Below, piece after piece: positions 26,163-35,320 of a stretch of 64,000 bases of DNA. The notes beneath the pieces are model-generated. The model was not told the origin of the DNA. It worked only from the letters and a program-made list of their open reading frames with translations, and searched no databases. The stretch spans positions 186,001-250,000 of the forward strand of contig CAVXJN010000002.1 of NCBI GenBank assembly GCA_963762165.1, written 5' to 3'. The stretch comes from CAVXJN01 sp963762165 (GTDB lineage Bacteria > Pseudomonadota > Gammaproteobacteria > JASBUN01). Positions within the stretch are counted from its first letter, which is position 1, and every line of letters starts with the position of its first letter. Made by a program: the position numbers and the translations under genes.

Positions 26163-28655
26163 ATGTCCGACCCGAATTCGGAACACGTTGGGGAGATCAA
26201 GCATTATATTCGTCCCGACGCCCGCGCCCGGGACAAAGAGCTTGTGATCGAACGCATCCAGCACGGTTCGCCCACTTTCCAATTTCTCCAGCGCATGGAA
26301 TACCGTCGATTGCAGCAGGAATGCCAGCTGAACGTCGATATGCGCGGCAAAGTACCCTACGAGTGCAAACGCTATAACTACCGCAACCGCGTGTTCTGGA
26401 TGGACGAACTCACTTATGAAACGTTCATCAACGGGCTGCGCGACCACGACGGCGTATTCACCGTCGCCACGTTCGAGCAGATCATGTCGGCCGATCACAC
26501 GTTTCGGGTGATGGAGCAGCAGAACGACTATCGCGACGGGTTGGCCTCGGCGAGTTCCGCCGACAGACCTACCCCGTCGGCCCGGGCTCCCGAAGCTGCT
26601 TTGCCATACCATGCTGACACTGGCGGCGCGGATCCGCGGCCGGATGTCATCCTGCTCGGCTACTACCGGGATCGGTGCGAAGCGCGGTTGCAACATTGCA
26701 GCGATGCCCTGCTGCACACGGACGGTCAATCGCTACCGGTTCAGACGATCGACCTGTCGCAGAACGGATTGCGTTTGTCCGCCAAGCATGCGCTGCGGTT
26801 ACAGGCGGAGCAGGAGGTCGCAATCAGTTTTACTGATTTGAATCAGGAACTCGATGTCCCACTCAGTGAAGTCGGATACAGGATCTTGAGTGTCGAGCCA
26901 GGTGAACGCGAGTATCGTATTCGCCTGACCCGCCTGGGAGACGGGAATCCGGAGCCGTCCGCGGTTCTGGGCCGCTTCATCGATCGACAATTGCGTGGCG
27001 CCCAGCGCAAGCGCAAGCAGGATTTCGAGGACGAAAGACTTACCGCATATTCGTTGCTCGCGGAGCAGTTCTACGCCACCTCGACGCCGGTGATCCCGTT
27101 CTTCCTGAGCATGAACGACGATCAATCGGTAAAGTTGGAAGTCGTTTGTCACAACGACAATGCGCGGCCTTCGCTCGAGATCTTTCGCGCCGAACACGAA
27201 CGCTACGATTTTACGGGACTGTCCGCTGCCCACCGAATAGCGGAGTTATACCGCCTGACCCGTGAAGACGGTCAGCGTGACCCGCTGATTGCGGTGTACA
27301 AGGAAAATGACAATGAGTGCGCCCGCGTGGTGGCGGAATTCGAATTCGAAAATCCACAGCAATGGCTCGCTTTGTTGAGTGCGAAGTGCAACCGGGAAGC
27401 GTTTCGAGTCTATAAAGCCGTACTCCGTCCTGTGCATCGCCCGGACTGCCGCAAGATTTACGAAAAGATCGAACGGTTGAGCGAAAAGTCCACAGAACAG
27501 GCCGAAGAGTTGGTTTGCCATGCCGATCGGCATGTCGCGGCTGGCGTCTTGGTGGACCTGACGGCGCAGATTCGCGACTGGGGGTTCGGGCAGCGGTTTT
27601 TCGGCGCCGAAGTTGCACAGGCGGCATTGCCATTGGCGGAGAAAGCGGCGACGGTTCACGGCCCGCCGCCGCAGGTGGTGCGTTTGGGCTATGCGGAACA
27701 ACGCCACGAAGACCGCTACCGGGTTGCGTTGGCAGTGGAGGTTTCGTTTTCCGACCAACGCGCGGAAGGTGAAACCTGCGACATCTCGCTGCGCGGACTG
27801 TGCGTGAAGTTGAAAAACCTATCCAACGGCCTGAGCCGAGGGGATCTGGTACGCGTGAATCTTCCCGGTTTACAAAAGCGAGCCGGAAGCAAGGTGCGGC
27901 TTCGGGACATTCCGTGCGAAGTCACCCGCATCGAAGTCGAGGGCGACGGTGTGCGCCTGTCGTTGAAGCGCGTGATCGACACCAAGGGAGCCGAAGTCAC
28001 GGTGTTTCTCAAGGATTTGATCGCCCGCAACCAAGGAAAGTTGAAACCGGACCTGGAGGACGTGGTGACGGCGACCAACTCCCGCTTATACGCTGCAATG
28101 GCAGCGGAAAGCGCCGGCACTGTGCCGTTCTTTGTGCTCAAGGATGTGGAGTCCGGCGAGCGCGAAGTCAAAGTTGCATTGCCGCGTGTTCCAGGTTCGT
28201 TCGCGGCGTTTTTCGAGGTCGCCTCCGAGGAGTACGATTTCAGTCCATTGGCCGAACCGCAGCGGCTGGGCAGAATGTTGAGCGACTTGCGTGCGCAAAA
28301 GACCGCGGATCTGACGCTTTATATGTACAAGAGCTGGTCAAGCGACACCAACCGCTTCGAGCTACATGCAGCTTGTGATGCCGATTTCTCTGGAGCCCAC
28401 GACAAGTTTGCATTTGTGCGCGAAGCACTGGAGCACGATCATTGTTTTGCCAAACTGGTGCTGGCGCCTGTTTGCAGGCCGAAGGACACCGAAGTGCATG
28501 CGGTCATCGAACCATTGATGGCAAAATCGGCGCATCGCGCCAATTGCTTGCAGACGGATTTCGAGCAGATCGCAGCAGTAGGGGAAGTGATCGATATCAC
28601 CCGCCAGGTCATGGAAGCGGGCAACCTGCCGACCAGTCCCGACGGGACTGCCTGA
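26163..28655 (+). CDS. tandem double-PilZ protein with duplicated unknown module
   Basis: An 830-residue, apparently soluble protein with no signal peptide or membrane segment. Two PilZ (c-di-GMP receptor) domains are recognisable. The first has RCEAR at about 170 and DLSQNG at about 197; the second has RHEDR at about 514 and DISLRG at about 540. Each is followed by a similar 176-residue module (about 292-468 and 639-815). The modules share ERYDFTGLSA against EEYDFSPLAE, RPVHRPD against APVCRPK, and GVLVDLT against GEVIDIT, at a constant spacing of about 345 residues. Residues 1-135 are a separate N-terminal region I do not recognise. A GTG at 26157 is an alternative start. It interrupts the usual rnhB-dnaE order. 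c-di-GMP binding is inferred from the motifs; the output is unknown. Confidence 0.85.
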   Translation: MSDPNSEHVGEIKHYIRPDARARDKELVIERIQHGSPTFQFLQRMEYRRLQQECQLNVDMRGKVPYECKRYNYRNRVFWMDELTYETFINGLRDHDGVFTVATFEQIMSADHTFRVMEQQNDYRDGLASASSADRPTPSARAPEAALPYHADTGGADPRPDVILLGYYRDRCEARLQHCSDALLHTDGQSLPVQTIDLSQNGLRLSAKHALRLQAEQEVAISFTDLNQELDVPLSEVGYRILSVEPGEREYRIRLTRLGDGNPEPSAVLGRFIDRQLRGAQRKRKQDFEDERLTAYSLLAEQFYATSTPVIPFFLSMNDDQSVKLEVVCHNDNARPSLEIFRAEHERYDFTGLSAAHRIAELYRLTREDGQRDPLIAVYKENDNECARVVAEFEFENPQQWLALLSAKCNREAFRVYKAVLRPVHRPDCRKIYEKIERLSEKSTEQAEELVCHADRHVAAGVLVDLTAQIRDWGFGQRFFGAEVAQAALPLAEKAATVHGPPPQVVRLGYAEQRHEDRYRVALAVEVSFSDQRAEGETCDISLRGLCVKLKNLSNGLSRGDLVRVNLPGLQKRAGSKVRLRDIPCEVTRIEVEGDGVRLSLKRVIDTKGAEVTVFLKDLIARNQGKLKPDLEDVVTATNSRLYAAMAAESAGTVPFFVLKDVESGEREVKVALPRVPGSFAAFFEVASEEYDFSPLAEPQRLGRMLSDLRAQKTADLTLYMYKSWSSDTNRFELHAACDADFSGAHDKFAFVREALEHDHCFAKLVLAPVCRPKDTEVHAVIEPLMAKSAHRANCLQTDFEQIAAVGEVIDITRQVMEAGNLPTSPDGTA

Positions 28656-28675
28656 GAAAATCAGTTCGTGCTTTC

Positions 28676-29014
28676 TTACGCCAGGCCGCGATACGCGCGC
28701 GGCTGTAGACGCATGCGTACCGATTGCGCAATTCCGCGAATCACCAGGCAGTAGCCAATCACGATTAGCGTCGATTCGACGGTGGCGTCCTGCAGTGTCA
28801 GCAATTGCAGCAAGTCGAACTCGCCATAGCCGACGCGGTTGGCAAGAGCCAGCAACGCGGCGTTGGTTGTCAGTGCCAATAATCCGAGTCCTATGCAACC
28901 GGCACCGCTGCGGCGTCGGCGCTCAAACAAGCCGCACCCCGCGAAAATAGCGAAGAAAACTGCGATCAGGACCCAATGTTCGGGGAAAGAAAAGTTGGCA
29001 TTCAGTGTAAACAC
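28676..29014 (-). CDS. small hypothetical membrane protein
   Basis: About 112 residues on the opposite strand between the PilZ gene and dnaE. From a GTG ending at 29014 with AGGAAC seven bases upstream, the protein has three likely membrane segments: WVLIAVFFAIFAGCGLF, a second around GLGLLALTTNAALLALA and a third around STLIVIGYCLVIRGIAQ. An arginine-rich loop (ERRRRSG) follows the first, as expected for a cytoplasmic side. I do not recognise a family. An ATG-like start further upstream (29080) is possible, but its extra residues are polar and unlike the rest. The membrane pattern and ribosome site make it more credible than a chance frame. Confidence 0.5.
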   Translation of the reverse strand: MFTLNANFSFPEHWVLIAVFFAIFAGCGLFERRRRSGAGCIGLGLLALTTNAALLALANRVGYGEFDLLQLLTLQDATVESTLIVIGYCLVIRGIAQSVRMRLQPRAYRGLA

Positions 29015-29296
29015 TAAACCGTTCCTATAACTGTTGTTCGTTAACGTGTAACGGCGCCTCGCGTGAGCCGCTTTTCGCACATGTAATCGGCCAACTGCGT
29101 CAATGGTTTAGATCGACGATCGAATGCAATGGATTGATTATGGTTATTGTGCGTCAGAAAACTATACGAATTCGCCGGGTCGGGCAAGTGCCGGGGCGCG
29201 AAAACGCACGGTTTCGGTCCGCCAGGCTCACCCTTTCCGGTAATTAAGCCGCGGCGGAGTCGCCGCCGGGTGTGCCCCTACATTACAATACCGACC
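29015..29296. other. dnaE upstream region without a recognised gene
   Basis: With the small membrane gene this fills the longest gap in the window (28656-29296). The dnaE frame is open through part of it, but the protein there is not DnaE-like. I see AGTGT-AA-ACACT at 29004-29015 over the start of the minus-strand gene, and a hairpin GCGGCG-GAGT-CGCCGC at 29251-29266. No convincing -35/-10 pair stands out. Confidence 0.6.
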
Positions 29297-32200
29297 ATGC
29301 AACCGCAGTTCGTCCACCTCCGACTACACACCGAATACTCACTGGTCGACGGACTGGTACGCATCAAGCCCCTGGCGAAAGCGGCCGCGGCGGTCGGCAT
29401 GCCGGCGATCGCCGTCACCGACCAGTCCAATCTGTTCGCCATGGTGAAATTTTACCGCGCCGCCACCGCGGCCGGTGTCAAACCGATCGTTGGCGTGGAC
29501 CTGTGGCTACGCAACGAGGCCGAGGCGGAAAAGCCGTTCCGATTGGTGCTGCTGTGTCGCGACGACGAAGGTTACCGCAACCTGACCCGACTGGTATCGC
29601 GCAGTTTCCAGGAAGGTCAGCACCGGGGCGTTCCGATGATACAGCGGGACTGGCTGGTTGGTGGCTCGAGGGGTCTGATTGCCCTGTCCGGAGCGCGCGA
29701 AGGCGACGTCGGACGGGCGCTGCTGGCCGGCAACCTCGGACTCGCGGCCGAGCTGGCGGCCGGATGGCAAGGCTTGTTTCCGGACGCATTTTATCTCGAA
29801 TTGCAGCGTACCGGGCGCCCCGGCGAAGAGGAATACCTGCACCGGGCCGTGGACTTGGCGACGACAGCGGGCCTGCCCGTGGTCGCCACCAACGACGTGC
29901 GCTTCTTGACCCGCGACGACTATGAAGCCCACGAAGTCCGGGTCTGCATTCGCGAAAGCCGGACTCTCGACGATGTCCGTCGGCCCCGCAACTATTCCGA
30001 GCAGCAATACCTGCGCTCCGCGGACGAGATGGTGGAGTTGTTCGCCGACATACCGGAGGCATTGGAGAACAGTGTCGAAATCGCCCGGCGCTGCAATCTG
30101 GAGCTGACCCTGGGTGAAAATTTCCTGCCCAAGTTCCCGGTACCGGATGGCATGGATGCGGCGCGTTTCCTGGAAGCCGAGTCTCGCCGAGGCTTGGAGA
30201 AACGCTTGCAGCGGATTCTCGATCCCAGTGCACCGGACTATGGTGACCGCACGGCCGAGTACCAGCAGCGCCTGGAGCTCGAGTTGCGGGTCATCATTCA
30301 AATGGGTTTCCCCGGCTACTTTCTGATCGTTGCCGATTTCATCCGCTGGGCTAAGGCCAATGGTATTCCGGTGGGACCGGGCCGCGGCTCCGGCGCGGGT
30401 TCTTTAGTCGCATATGTCCTGGAGATTACCGACCTGGATCCAATCGCTTACGATTTATTGTTTGAGCGATTTCTCAATCCTGAGCGGGTCTCCATGCCGG
30501 ATTTCGATGTCGATTTCTGCATGGAACAGCGTGACCGGGTGATCGAATACGTGGCCGAACGCTATGGCCGGGAGAAGGTCTCCCAGATCATCACCTACGG
30601 CTCCATGGCCGCCAAGGCGGTGGTGCGCGATGTGGGGCGCGTACTCGGCCATCCCTACGGCTTCGTCGATCGGATCGCGAAACTCATTCCCTTCGAAATC
30701 GGCATGACCCTCGACAAGGCGCTGGATCAGGAGCAGGACCTGCGCCAGCTCTACGAGCAGGACGAGGACGTCGCAGCGCTATTGGATATGGCGCGTAAGC
30801 TCGAGGGGTTGGCGCGCAATGCCGGCAAACATGCCGGCGGCGTGGTGATCGCGCCATCGCAGTTGACCGACTTTACGCCGCTGTACTGTGAACAAGGATC
30901 CAGCAGCGTCGTCACCCAGTTCGACAAGGATGACGTCGAGGCGGTGGGCTTGGTCAAGTTCGACTTTCTCGGCCTGCGGACCCTGACCATCATCGACTGG
31001 GCCCTGCAGACGGTGAATGCGGTGCGGCGTGGAGCGGGTGAGCCACCCCTGGATATCGCCGCCATCCCAGTGGACGACCCGGCTGCGTTCGAACTCCTCA
31101 AACGCTGCGCGACGACGGCGGTGTTTCAGCTCGAATCCCGCGGCATGAAGGATCTGATCAAGCGCCTGAAGCCGGATTGTTTCGACGACATCGTCGCGCT
31201 GGTGGCGTTGTTCCGCCCCGGTCCCTTGCAGTCGGGTATGGTGGATGACTTCATCGCCCGCAAGCATGGTGCCAAGGTCGAATATCCGCACCCCGATCTC
31301 GAACCCATCCTGGCGCCTACCTACGGCGTGATCCTGTACCAGGAACAGGTGATGCAGATCGCCCAGGTGCTGGCCGGGTACTCCCTCGGCGGCGCTGACT
31401 TGCTGCGCCGGGCCATGGGCAAGAAAAAAGCCGAAGAAATGGCCAAGCAGCGTGAGATCTTCACCCAGGGCGCCTTGGACCGTGGCGTCGAGGCGAAAAC
31501 GGCGACCTACATCTTCGACTTGATGGAGAAGTTCGCCGGCTACGGTTTCAATAAGTCGCACTCCGCAGCGTACGCCCTGGTGTCCTATCAGACCGCCTGG
31601 CTGAAAGCCCACTATCCGGCTGCATTCATGGCGGCGGTGCTTTCTTCGGACATGGACAACACCGATAAGGTGGTGACGCTGATCGAGGAATGCCGGGACA
31701 TGCGTCTGCCGGTGGTATCGCCCAGTATCAATACCTCGTTTTTCCGATTCACCGCCGCCGACGACGAAACCATTTTGTACGGTCTGGGCGCTATCAAAGG
31801 CGTCGGCGAAGGCGCGATTGAAAATATCATCGCAGAGCGTGAAGCCAACGGACCCTACCGCGATTTGTTCGACTATTGCCGGCGTATCGATCTTCGCCGC
31901 GCCAACCGACGCGCGCAGGAAGCGCTGATTCGTTCAGGGGCGCTGGACTGCTTCGGCAGCAACCGCGCCACCCTGATGGCACAACTGCCGGAAGCCATGC
32001 GCGCCGCCGAGCAGCACAGCCGCAATGCCGAAGCCGGGATCTTCGACCTGTTCGGCGGTGAAGCCCTCAGCCAGGCGCAGCCCGCCGACGGTCAGCGTGC
32101 GGAACTGCCCGAATGGGACGAAGAGCAACGCTTGGCCGGCGAGAAGGACACCCTGGGGCTCTACCTGACCGGGCATCCCATCGAACGCTATGAAGATGAA

Positions 32201-32812
32201 CTGCGGGGTATCACCAGCGGTCGGATCGGGGCTTTGACCGGCAGCGACACCGTGGGCGGCGCCGGTGGGCCCGTTGCCCAGGAACGCGCCGTGGTGGTCG
32301 CGGGTCTGGTGGTCGCCACCCGGACCATCAACACCCGCCGCGGCCGCATGGCGGTATTGAGCCTGGATGATCGCACCGCGCGTTTGGAGGCTACCCTGTT
32401 CGCCGACGTCTACGAAAAATACCGCCACCTGCTGGGAAAGGATACGGTGCTGGTATTTCAGGGCCAACTCGGGCCCGACGAGTACAGCGGTGGCTGGCGC
32501 GTCAGCGTCGAACAGGTGTATTCGGTGGACCAGGCTCGGGAGCGGTATGCACGGCGCCTGGTAATCCGGATGGCGGAAGAAAACGGCGGTAACGGTTTCG
32601 TGCGGTCGCTTGCCGATGCATTGACGCCCTTCAGGGAGGGCCACTGTCCGGTATGGGTGCACTACCGTCGCCAGGACGCCGAGGCCCAGATGCCACTCGG
32701 CCAGGAATGGCGGGTTCGCCCCACCGACGAATTGCTGGCGCGATTGCGCGGCCTCACCGGACCCAGCGGCGTCTGGTTGGACTACGGCGAGAGCGGCGCC
32801 CGACACGCCTGA
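29297..32812 (+). CDS. dnaE: DNA polymerase III subunit alpha
   Basis: Replicative polymerase of the holoenzyme. ATG at 29297 gives FVHLRLHTEYSLVDGLVRI, the PHP domain start; the frame is open 150 bases further up, but without homology. The palm carries PDFDVDFCMEQRDRVIEY with the catalytic aspartates, and the third carboxylate lies in DFLGLRTLTII. Fingers region FNKSHSAAYALVSYQTAWLK is conserved. An OB-fold (AVLSLDDRTARLEATLFADV) follows, and IFDLFGG at about residue 914 may be the beta-clamp contact. 1171 residues, normal for the proteobacterial type. Confidence 0.97.
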   Translation: MQPQFVHLRLHTEYSLVDGLVRIKPLAKAAAAVGMPAIAVTDQSNLFAMVKFYRAATAAGVKPIVGVDLWLRNEAEAEKPFRLVLLCRDDEGYRNLTRLVSRSFQEGQHRGVPMIQRDWLVGGSRGLIALSGAREGDVGRALLAGNLGLAAELAAGWQGLFPDAFYLELQRTGRPGEEEYLHRAVDLATTAGLPVVATNDVRFLTRDDYEAHEVRVCIRESRTLDDVRRPRNYSEQQYLRSADEMVELFADIPEALENSVEIARRCNLELTLGENFLPKFPVPDGMDAARFLEAESRRGLEKRLQRILDPSAPDYGDRTAEYQQRLELELRVIIQMGFPGYFLIVADFIRWAKANGIPVGPGRGSGAGSLVAYVLEITDLDPIAYDLLFERFLNPERVSMPDFDVDFCMEQRDRVIEYVAERYGREKVSQIITYGSMAAKAVVRDVGRVLGHPYGFVDRIAKLIPFEIGMTLDKALDQEQDLRQLYEQDEDVAALLDMARKLEGLARNAGKHAGGVVIAPSQLTDFTPLYCEQGSSSVVTQFDKDDVEAVGLVKFDFLGLRTLTIIDWALQTVNAVRRGAGEPPLDIAAIPVDDPAAFELLKRCATTAVFQLESRGMKDLIKRLKPDCFDDIVALVALFRPGPLQSGMVDDFIARKHGAKVEYPHPDLEPILAPTYGVILYQEQVMQIAQVLAGYSLGGADLLRRAMGKKKAEEMAKQREIFTQGALDRGVEAKTATYIFDLMEKFAGYGFNKSHSAAYALVSYQTAWLKAHYPAAFMAAVLSSDMDNTDKVVTLIEECRDMRLPVVSPSINTSFFRFTAADDETILYGLGAIKGVGEGAIENIIAEREANGPYRDLFDYCRRIDLRRANRRAQEALIRSGALDCFGSNRATLMAQLPEAMRAAEQHSRNAEAGIFDLFGGEALSQAQPADGQRAELPEWDEEQRLAGEKDTLGLYLTGHPIERYEDELRGITSGRIGALTGSDTVGGAGGPVAQERAVVVAGLVVATRTINTRRGRMAVLSLDDRTARLEATLFADVYEKYRHLLGKDTVLVFQGQLGPDEYSGGWRVSVEQVYSVDQARERYARRLVIRMAEENGGNGFVRSLADALTPFREGHCPVWVHYRRQDAEAQMPLGQEWRVRPTDELLARLRGLTGPSGVWLDYGESGARHA

Positions 32813-32877
32813 AAACCGCTTGTCGCTGTGACATAATGGGGCATGCGGCCCTCGAAACAATATCTGGAAACCACCGT

Positions 32878-33840
32878 ATGAACTTGAACTTTCTCGATTT
32901 CGAACAGCCCATCGCCGAGCTCGAAGCGAAGATCGAAGAACTGCGGCTGGTGGGCGACGACAATGAAATCAATATCGGTGAAGAAATCACCCGGCTGGAG
33001 AACAAGAGCAAATCCCTGACCGAGTCGATTTTCTCGTCCCTCAATTCCTGGCAGATTTCCCAACTTGCCCGCCACCCGCAGCGCCCTTATACGCTCGACT
33101 ATATCGAGCGGGCGTTCAGCGACTTTCAGGAGTTGCATGGTGACCGCGCCTATGGCGACGATCCGGCGATCGTCGGCGGACTGGCGCGTCTGGAAGGCCG
33201 CCCGGTGATGGTCATCGGTCAGCAGAAGGGGCGCGACACCCACGAAAAAGTACGGCGCAACTTCGGCATGCCGCGTCCCGAAGGTTATCGCAAGGCATTG
33301 CGTCTGCTGCATCTCGCCGAACGCTTCCGGCTGCCGGTGTTCACGTTCATCGACACGCCCGGCGCTTATCCCGGAGTCGGCGCCGAAGAGCGCGGCCAGA
33401 GCGAGGCCATTGCCCGCAATTTGTTTGCCATGGCCGGGCTGCGCGTACCGATCATCTGCACGGTGATCGGCGAGGGCGGATCCGGCGGCGCGCTGGCGAT
33501 CGGCGTCGGCGATCGTCTGCTGATGCTCGAGTACAGCACCTATTCGGTTATTTCCCCGGAAGGCTGCGCGTCCATCCTCTGGAAGAGCGTGGAGCGCGCG
33601 CCGGAAGCGGCGGAAGCCATGGGTATCACCGCCCGCAGGCTGCAAGAACTGGAATTGGTGGACGAGGTGATCGATGAACCGCTCGGTGGCGCCCATCGGG
33701 ATCTGAACGCCATGGCGCAACGTTTGAAGCAGCGGCTGATCGAAACGCTCAACCAGCTGCAATCCATGCCGATCGACGCGCTTCTAGAGTCGCGTCACGA
33801 GCGGTTGATGCGCTACGGTGAGTTCAAGAAGGGTCATTGA
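32878..33840 (+). CDS. accA: acetyl-CoA carboxylase carboxyltransferase subunit alpha
   Basis: Alpha subunit of the carboxyltransferase that makes malonyl-CoA. It begins MNLNFLDFEQPIAELEAKIE from the ATG at 32878. GQQKGRDTHEKVRRNFGMPR, FIDTPGAYPGVGAEERGQSE and LEYSTYSVISPEGCASILWK are family signatures including the crotonase-fold oxyanion region. 320 residues. Directly downstream of dnaE as in E. coli; its TGA overlaps a TTG that could start tilS. Confidence 0.97.
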   Translation: MNLNFLDFEQPIAELEAKIEELRLVGDDNEINIGEEITRLENKSKSLTESIFSSLNSWQISQLARHPQRPYTLDYIERAFSDFQELHGDRAYGDDPAIVGGLARLEGRPVMVIGQQKGRDTHEKVRRNFGMPRPEGYRKALRLLHLAERFRLPVFTFIDTPGAYPGVGAEERGQSEAIARNLFAMAGLRVPIICTVIGEGGSGGALAIGVGDRLLMLEYSTYSVISPEGCASILWKSVERAPEAAEAMGITARRLQELELVDEVIDEPLGGAHRDLNAMAQRLKQRLIETLNQLQSMPIDALLESRHERLMRYGEFKKGH

Positions 33841-33884
33841 CCCCCTCCGATCGCCGAACCTCGCGTTCCGGGCGGGTGCCTGCA

Positions 33885-35219
33885 ATGGACTTGACGCCCC
33901 ACAATCTGCGCCAGCGGCTGAGCGCGCTGCCGACGGCGCGACGTTATTGGGTCGCCTACAGCGGCGGCCGCGACTCCCACGTGTTATTGCATTGCGCCCG
34001 GCAAATCTTGTCGGCGCCAACTGAATTGTGTGCGGTCCACGTGCATCATGGTCTGCATGTCCAGGCCGACGATTGGCAGCAGCACTGCGCCAAGGTGTGC
34101 GCCGATCTCGGTGTCGGTCTCCAGTCCGTCCAGGTCGACGCCCAAGCGGGGGCAGGGCAGAGTCCCGAGGCCGCTGCGCGCGACGCCCGCTACCAGGCCA
34201 TTGCCCGGCTACTGCAGCCCGGTGATGCGCTGCTGACCGCCCATCATCGCAACGATCAAGCGGAAACCGTACTGTTGCAGCTGTTGCGCGGCGCCGGGCC
34301 ACGCGGCCTGGCCGCGATGCCAGCGTGCAGCCCGCTGGGATCCGGTCTGCACTTGCGCCCGCTGTTGGAGTTCCCCCGCCAGGCATTGTCCGATTACGCC
34401 ACACGGCTCGGTCTGCACTGGGTCGAGGACCTGAGCAATCTGGATGTGCGCTTCGAGCGCAATTTCGTTCGGCAGCGGCTCGTAGCTGTCGTTGCAGAAC
34501 GCTGGCCGGCGTGGGATGCGACATTGGCCCGGGCCGCCGAGAACAGCGCCGAGGCGGCGTACCTGGCCGACCAATTGGGGGAACTGGACCTGCTGCAGGT
34601 GCTCGGTGAAAATCCAGGAGAAATCGACGTGATCGCCCTGCAGGAGCTGGACCCGGCGCGGCAGCGCAATGTCATCCGCACTTGGCTGCGGCGATTGCGG
34701 CTACCGACGCCAACCCGCGCCCACCTGCGACGCATACTCGACGATGTGGTCGCCGCGCGCGTCGATGCCGAGCCCTTGGTGCATTGGTCGGGCGTGGAGG
34801 TGCGCCGCTATCGAGATCGCCTGTACGCCATGGCGCCGCTGCCGCTGCACGATCCAAAGCAGCGCATGCCATGGGATCTGCGCGCACCGTTGGTGCTGGA
34901 CGCGTTGAATCTGCGCGTGACGGCGCGCCGCGCGCGCGGCCGCGGTGTGCGCTGCGATGCATGCACATCCAATCGTGTGCAGGTGGCATTCCGCAGCGGC
35001 GGCGAACATCTGCGGCCGCTCGGCAGTGCCCACCGACGGTCATTGAAGACTTTGTTCCAGGAGCGGGGAGTCGCCCCCTGGCAACGGGATCGAATCCCGC
35101 TGTTTTATGTGGGCGAACAACTCGCCGCAGTCGGATCGTTGTGGCTCGAGCAGACACTGGCGGCGGCCACGGACGAAGACGGATTCGAACTGCTGGTTGA
35201 ACCGTTGACCGGCTCCTGA
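33885..35219 (+). CDS. tilS: tRNA(Ile)-lysidine synthase
   Basis: Changes C34 to lysidine in tRNA-Ile(CAU) so that it reads AUA. The PP-loop SGGRDS (about residues 26-31) follows YWVAY, and the AVHVHHGLHVQADDW and LTAHHRNDQAETVLLQLLRG segments are typical. The C-terminal substrate-binding part contains SAHRRSLKTLFQERGVAPWQ. I use the ATG at 33885 (MDLTPHNLRQRL). A TTG at 33837 overlapping the accA stop, with AAGGG before it, would add 16 residues. About 444 residues. Confidence 0.93.
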   Translation: MDLTPHNLRQRLSALPTARRYWVAYSGGRDSHVLLHCARQILSAPTELCAVHVHHGLHVQADDWQQHCAKVCADLGVGLQSVQVDAQAGAGQSPEAAARDARYQAIARLLQPGDALLTAHHRNDQAETVLLQLLRGAGPRGLAAMPACSPLGSGLHLRPLLEFPRQALSDYATRLGLHWVEDLSNLDVRFERNFVRQRLVAVVAERWPAWDATLARAAENSAEAAYLADQLGELDLLQVLGENPGEIDVIALQELDPARQRNVIRTWLRRLRLPTPTRAHLRRILDDVVAARVDAEPLVHWSGVEVRRYRDRLYAMAPLPLHDPKQRMPWDLRAPLVLDALNLRVTARRARGRGVRCDACTSNRVQVAFRSGGEHLRPLGSAHRRSLKTLFQERGVAPWQRDRIPLFYVGEQLAAVGSLWLEQTLAAATDEDGFELLVEPLTGS

Positions 35220-35320
35220 TTGCGGCGGTTCGGATTGAGCCCGAGTCGCCGATCTGGTAAGTTGTAACCCCATCCGGCGGCCTCCCGGCTGCAGCTTAGA
35301 CCTTCCCTTGGCGGAACCGT

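Noticed and set aside
29147..29296. Longer dnaE start
   Set aside because: The frame is open but the 50 extra residues are unrelated to the PHP-domain start, which fits the ATG at 29297 exactly.
33837..33884. TTG at 33837 as the tilS start
   Set aside because: It fits the TTGA pattern and has AAGGG upstream, but adds 16 polar residues before the usual TilS N-terminus; kept only as an alternative.
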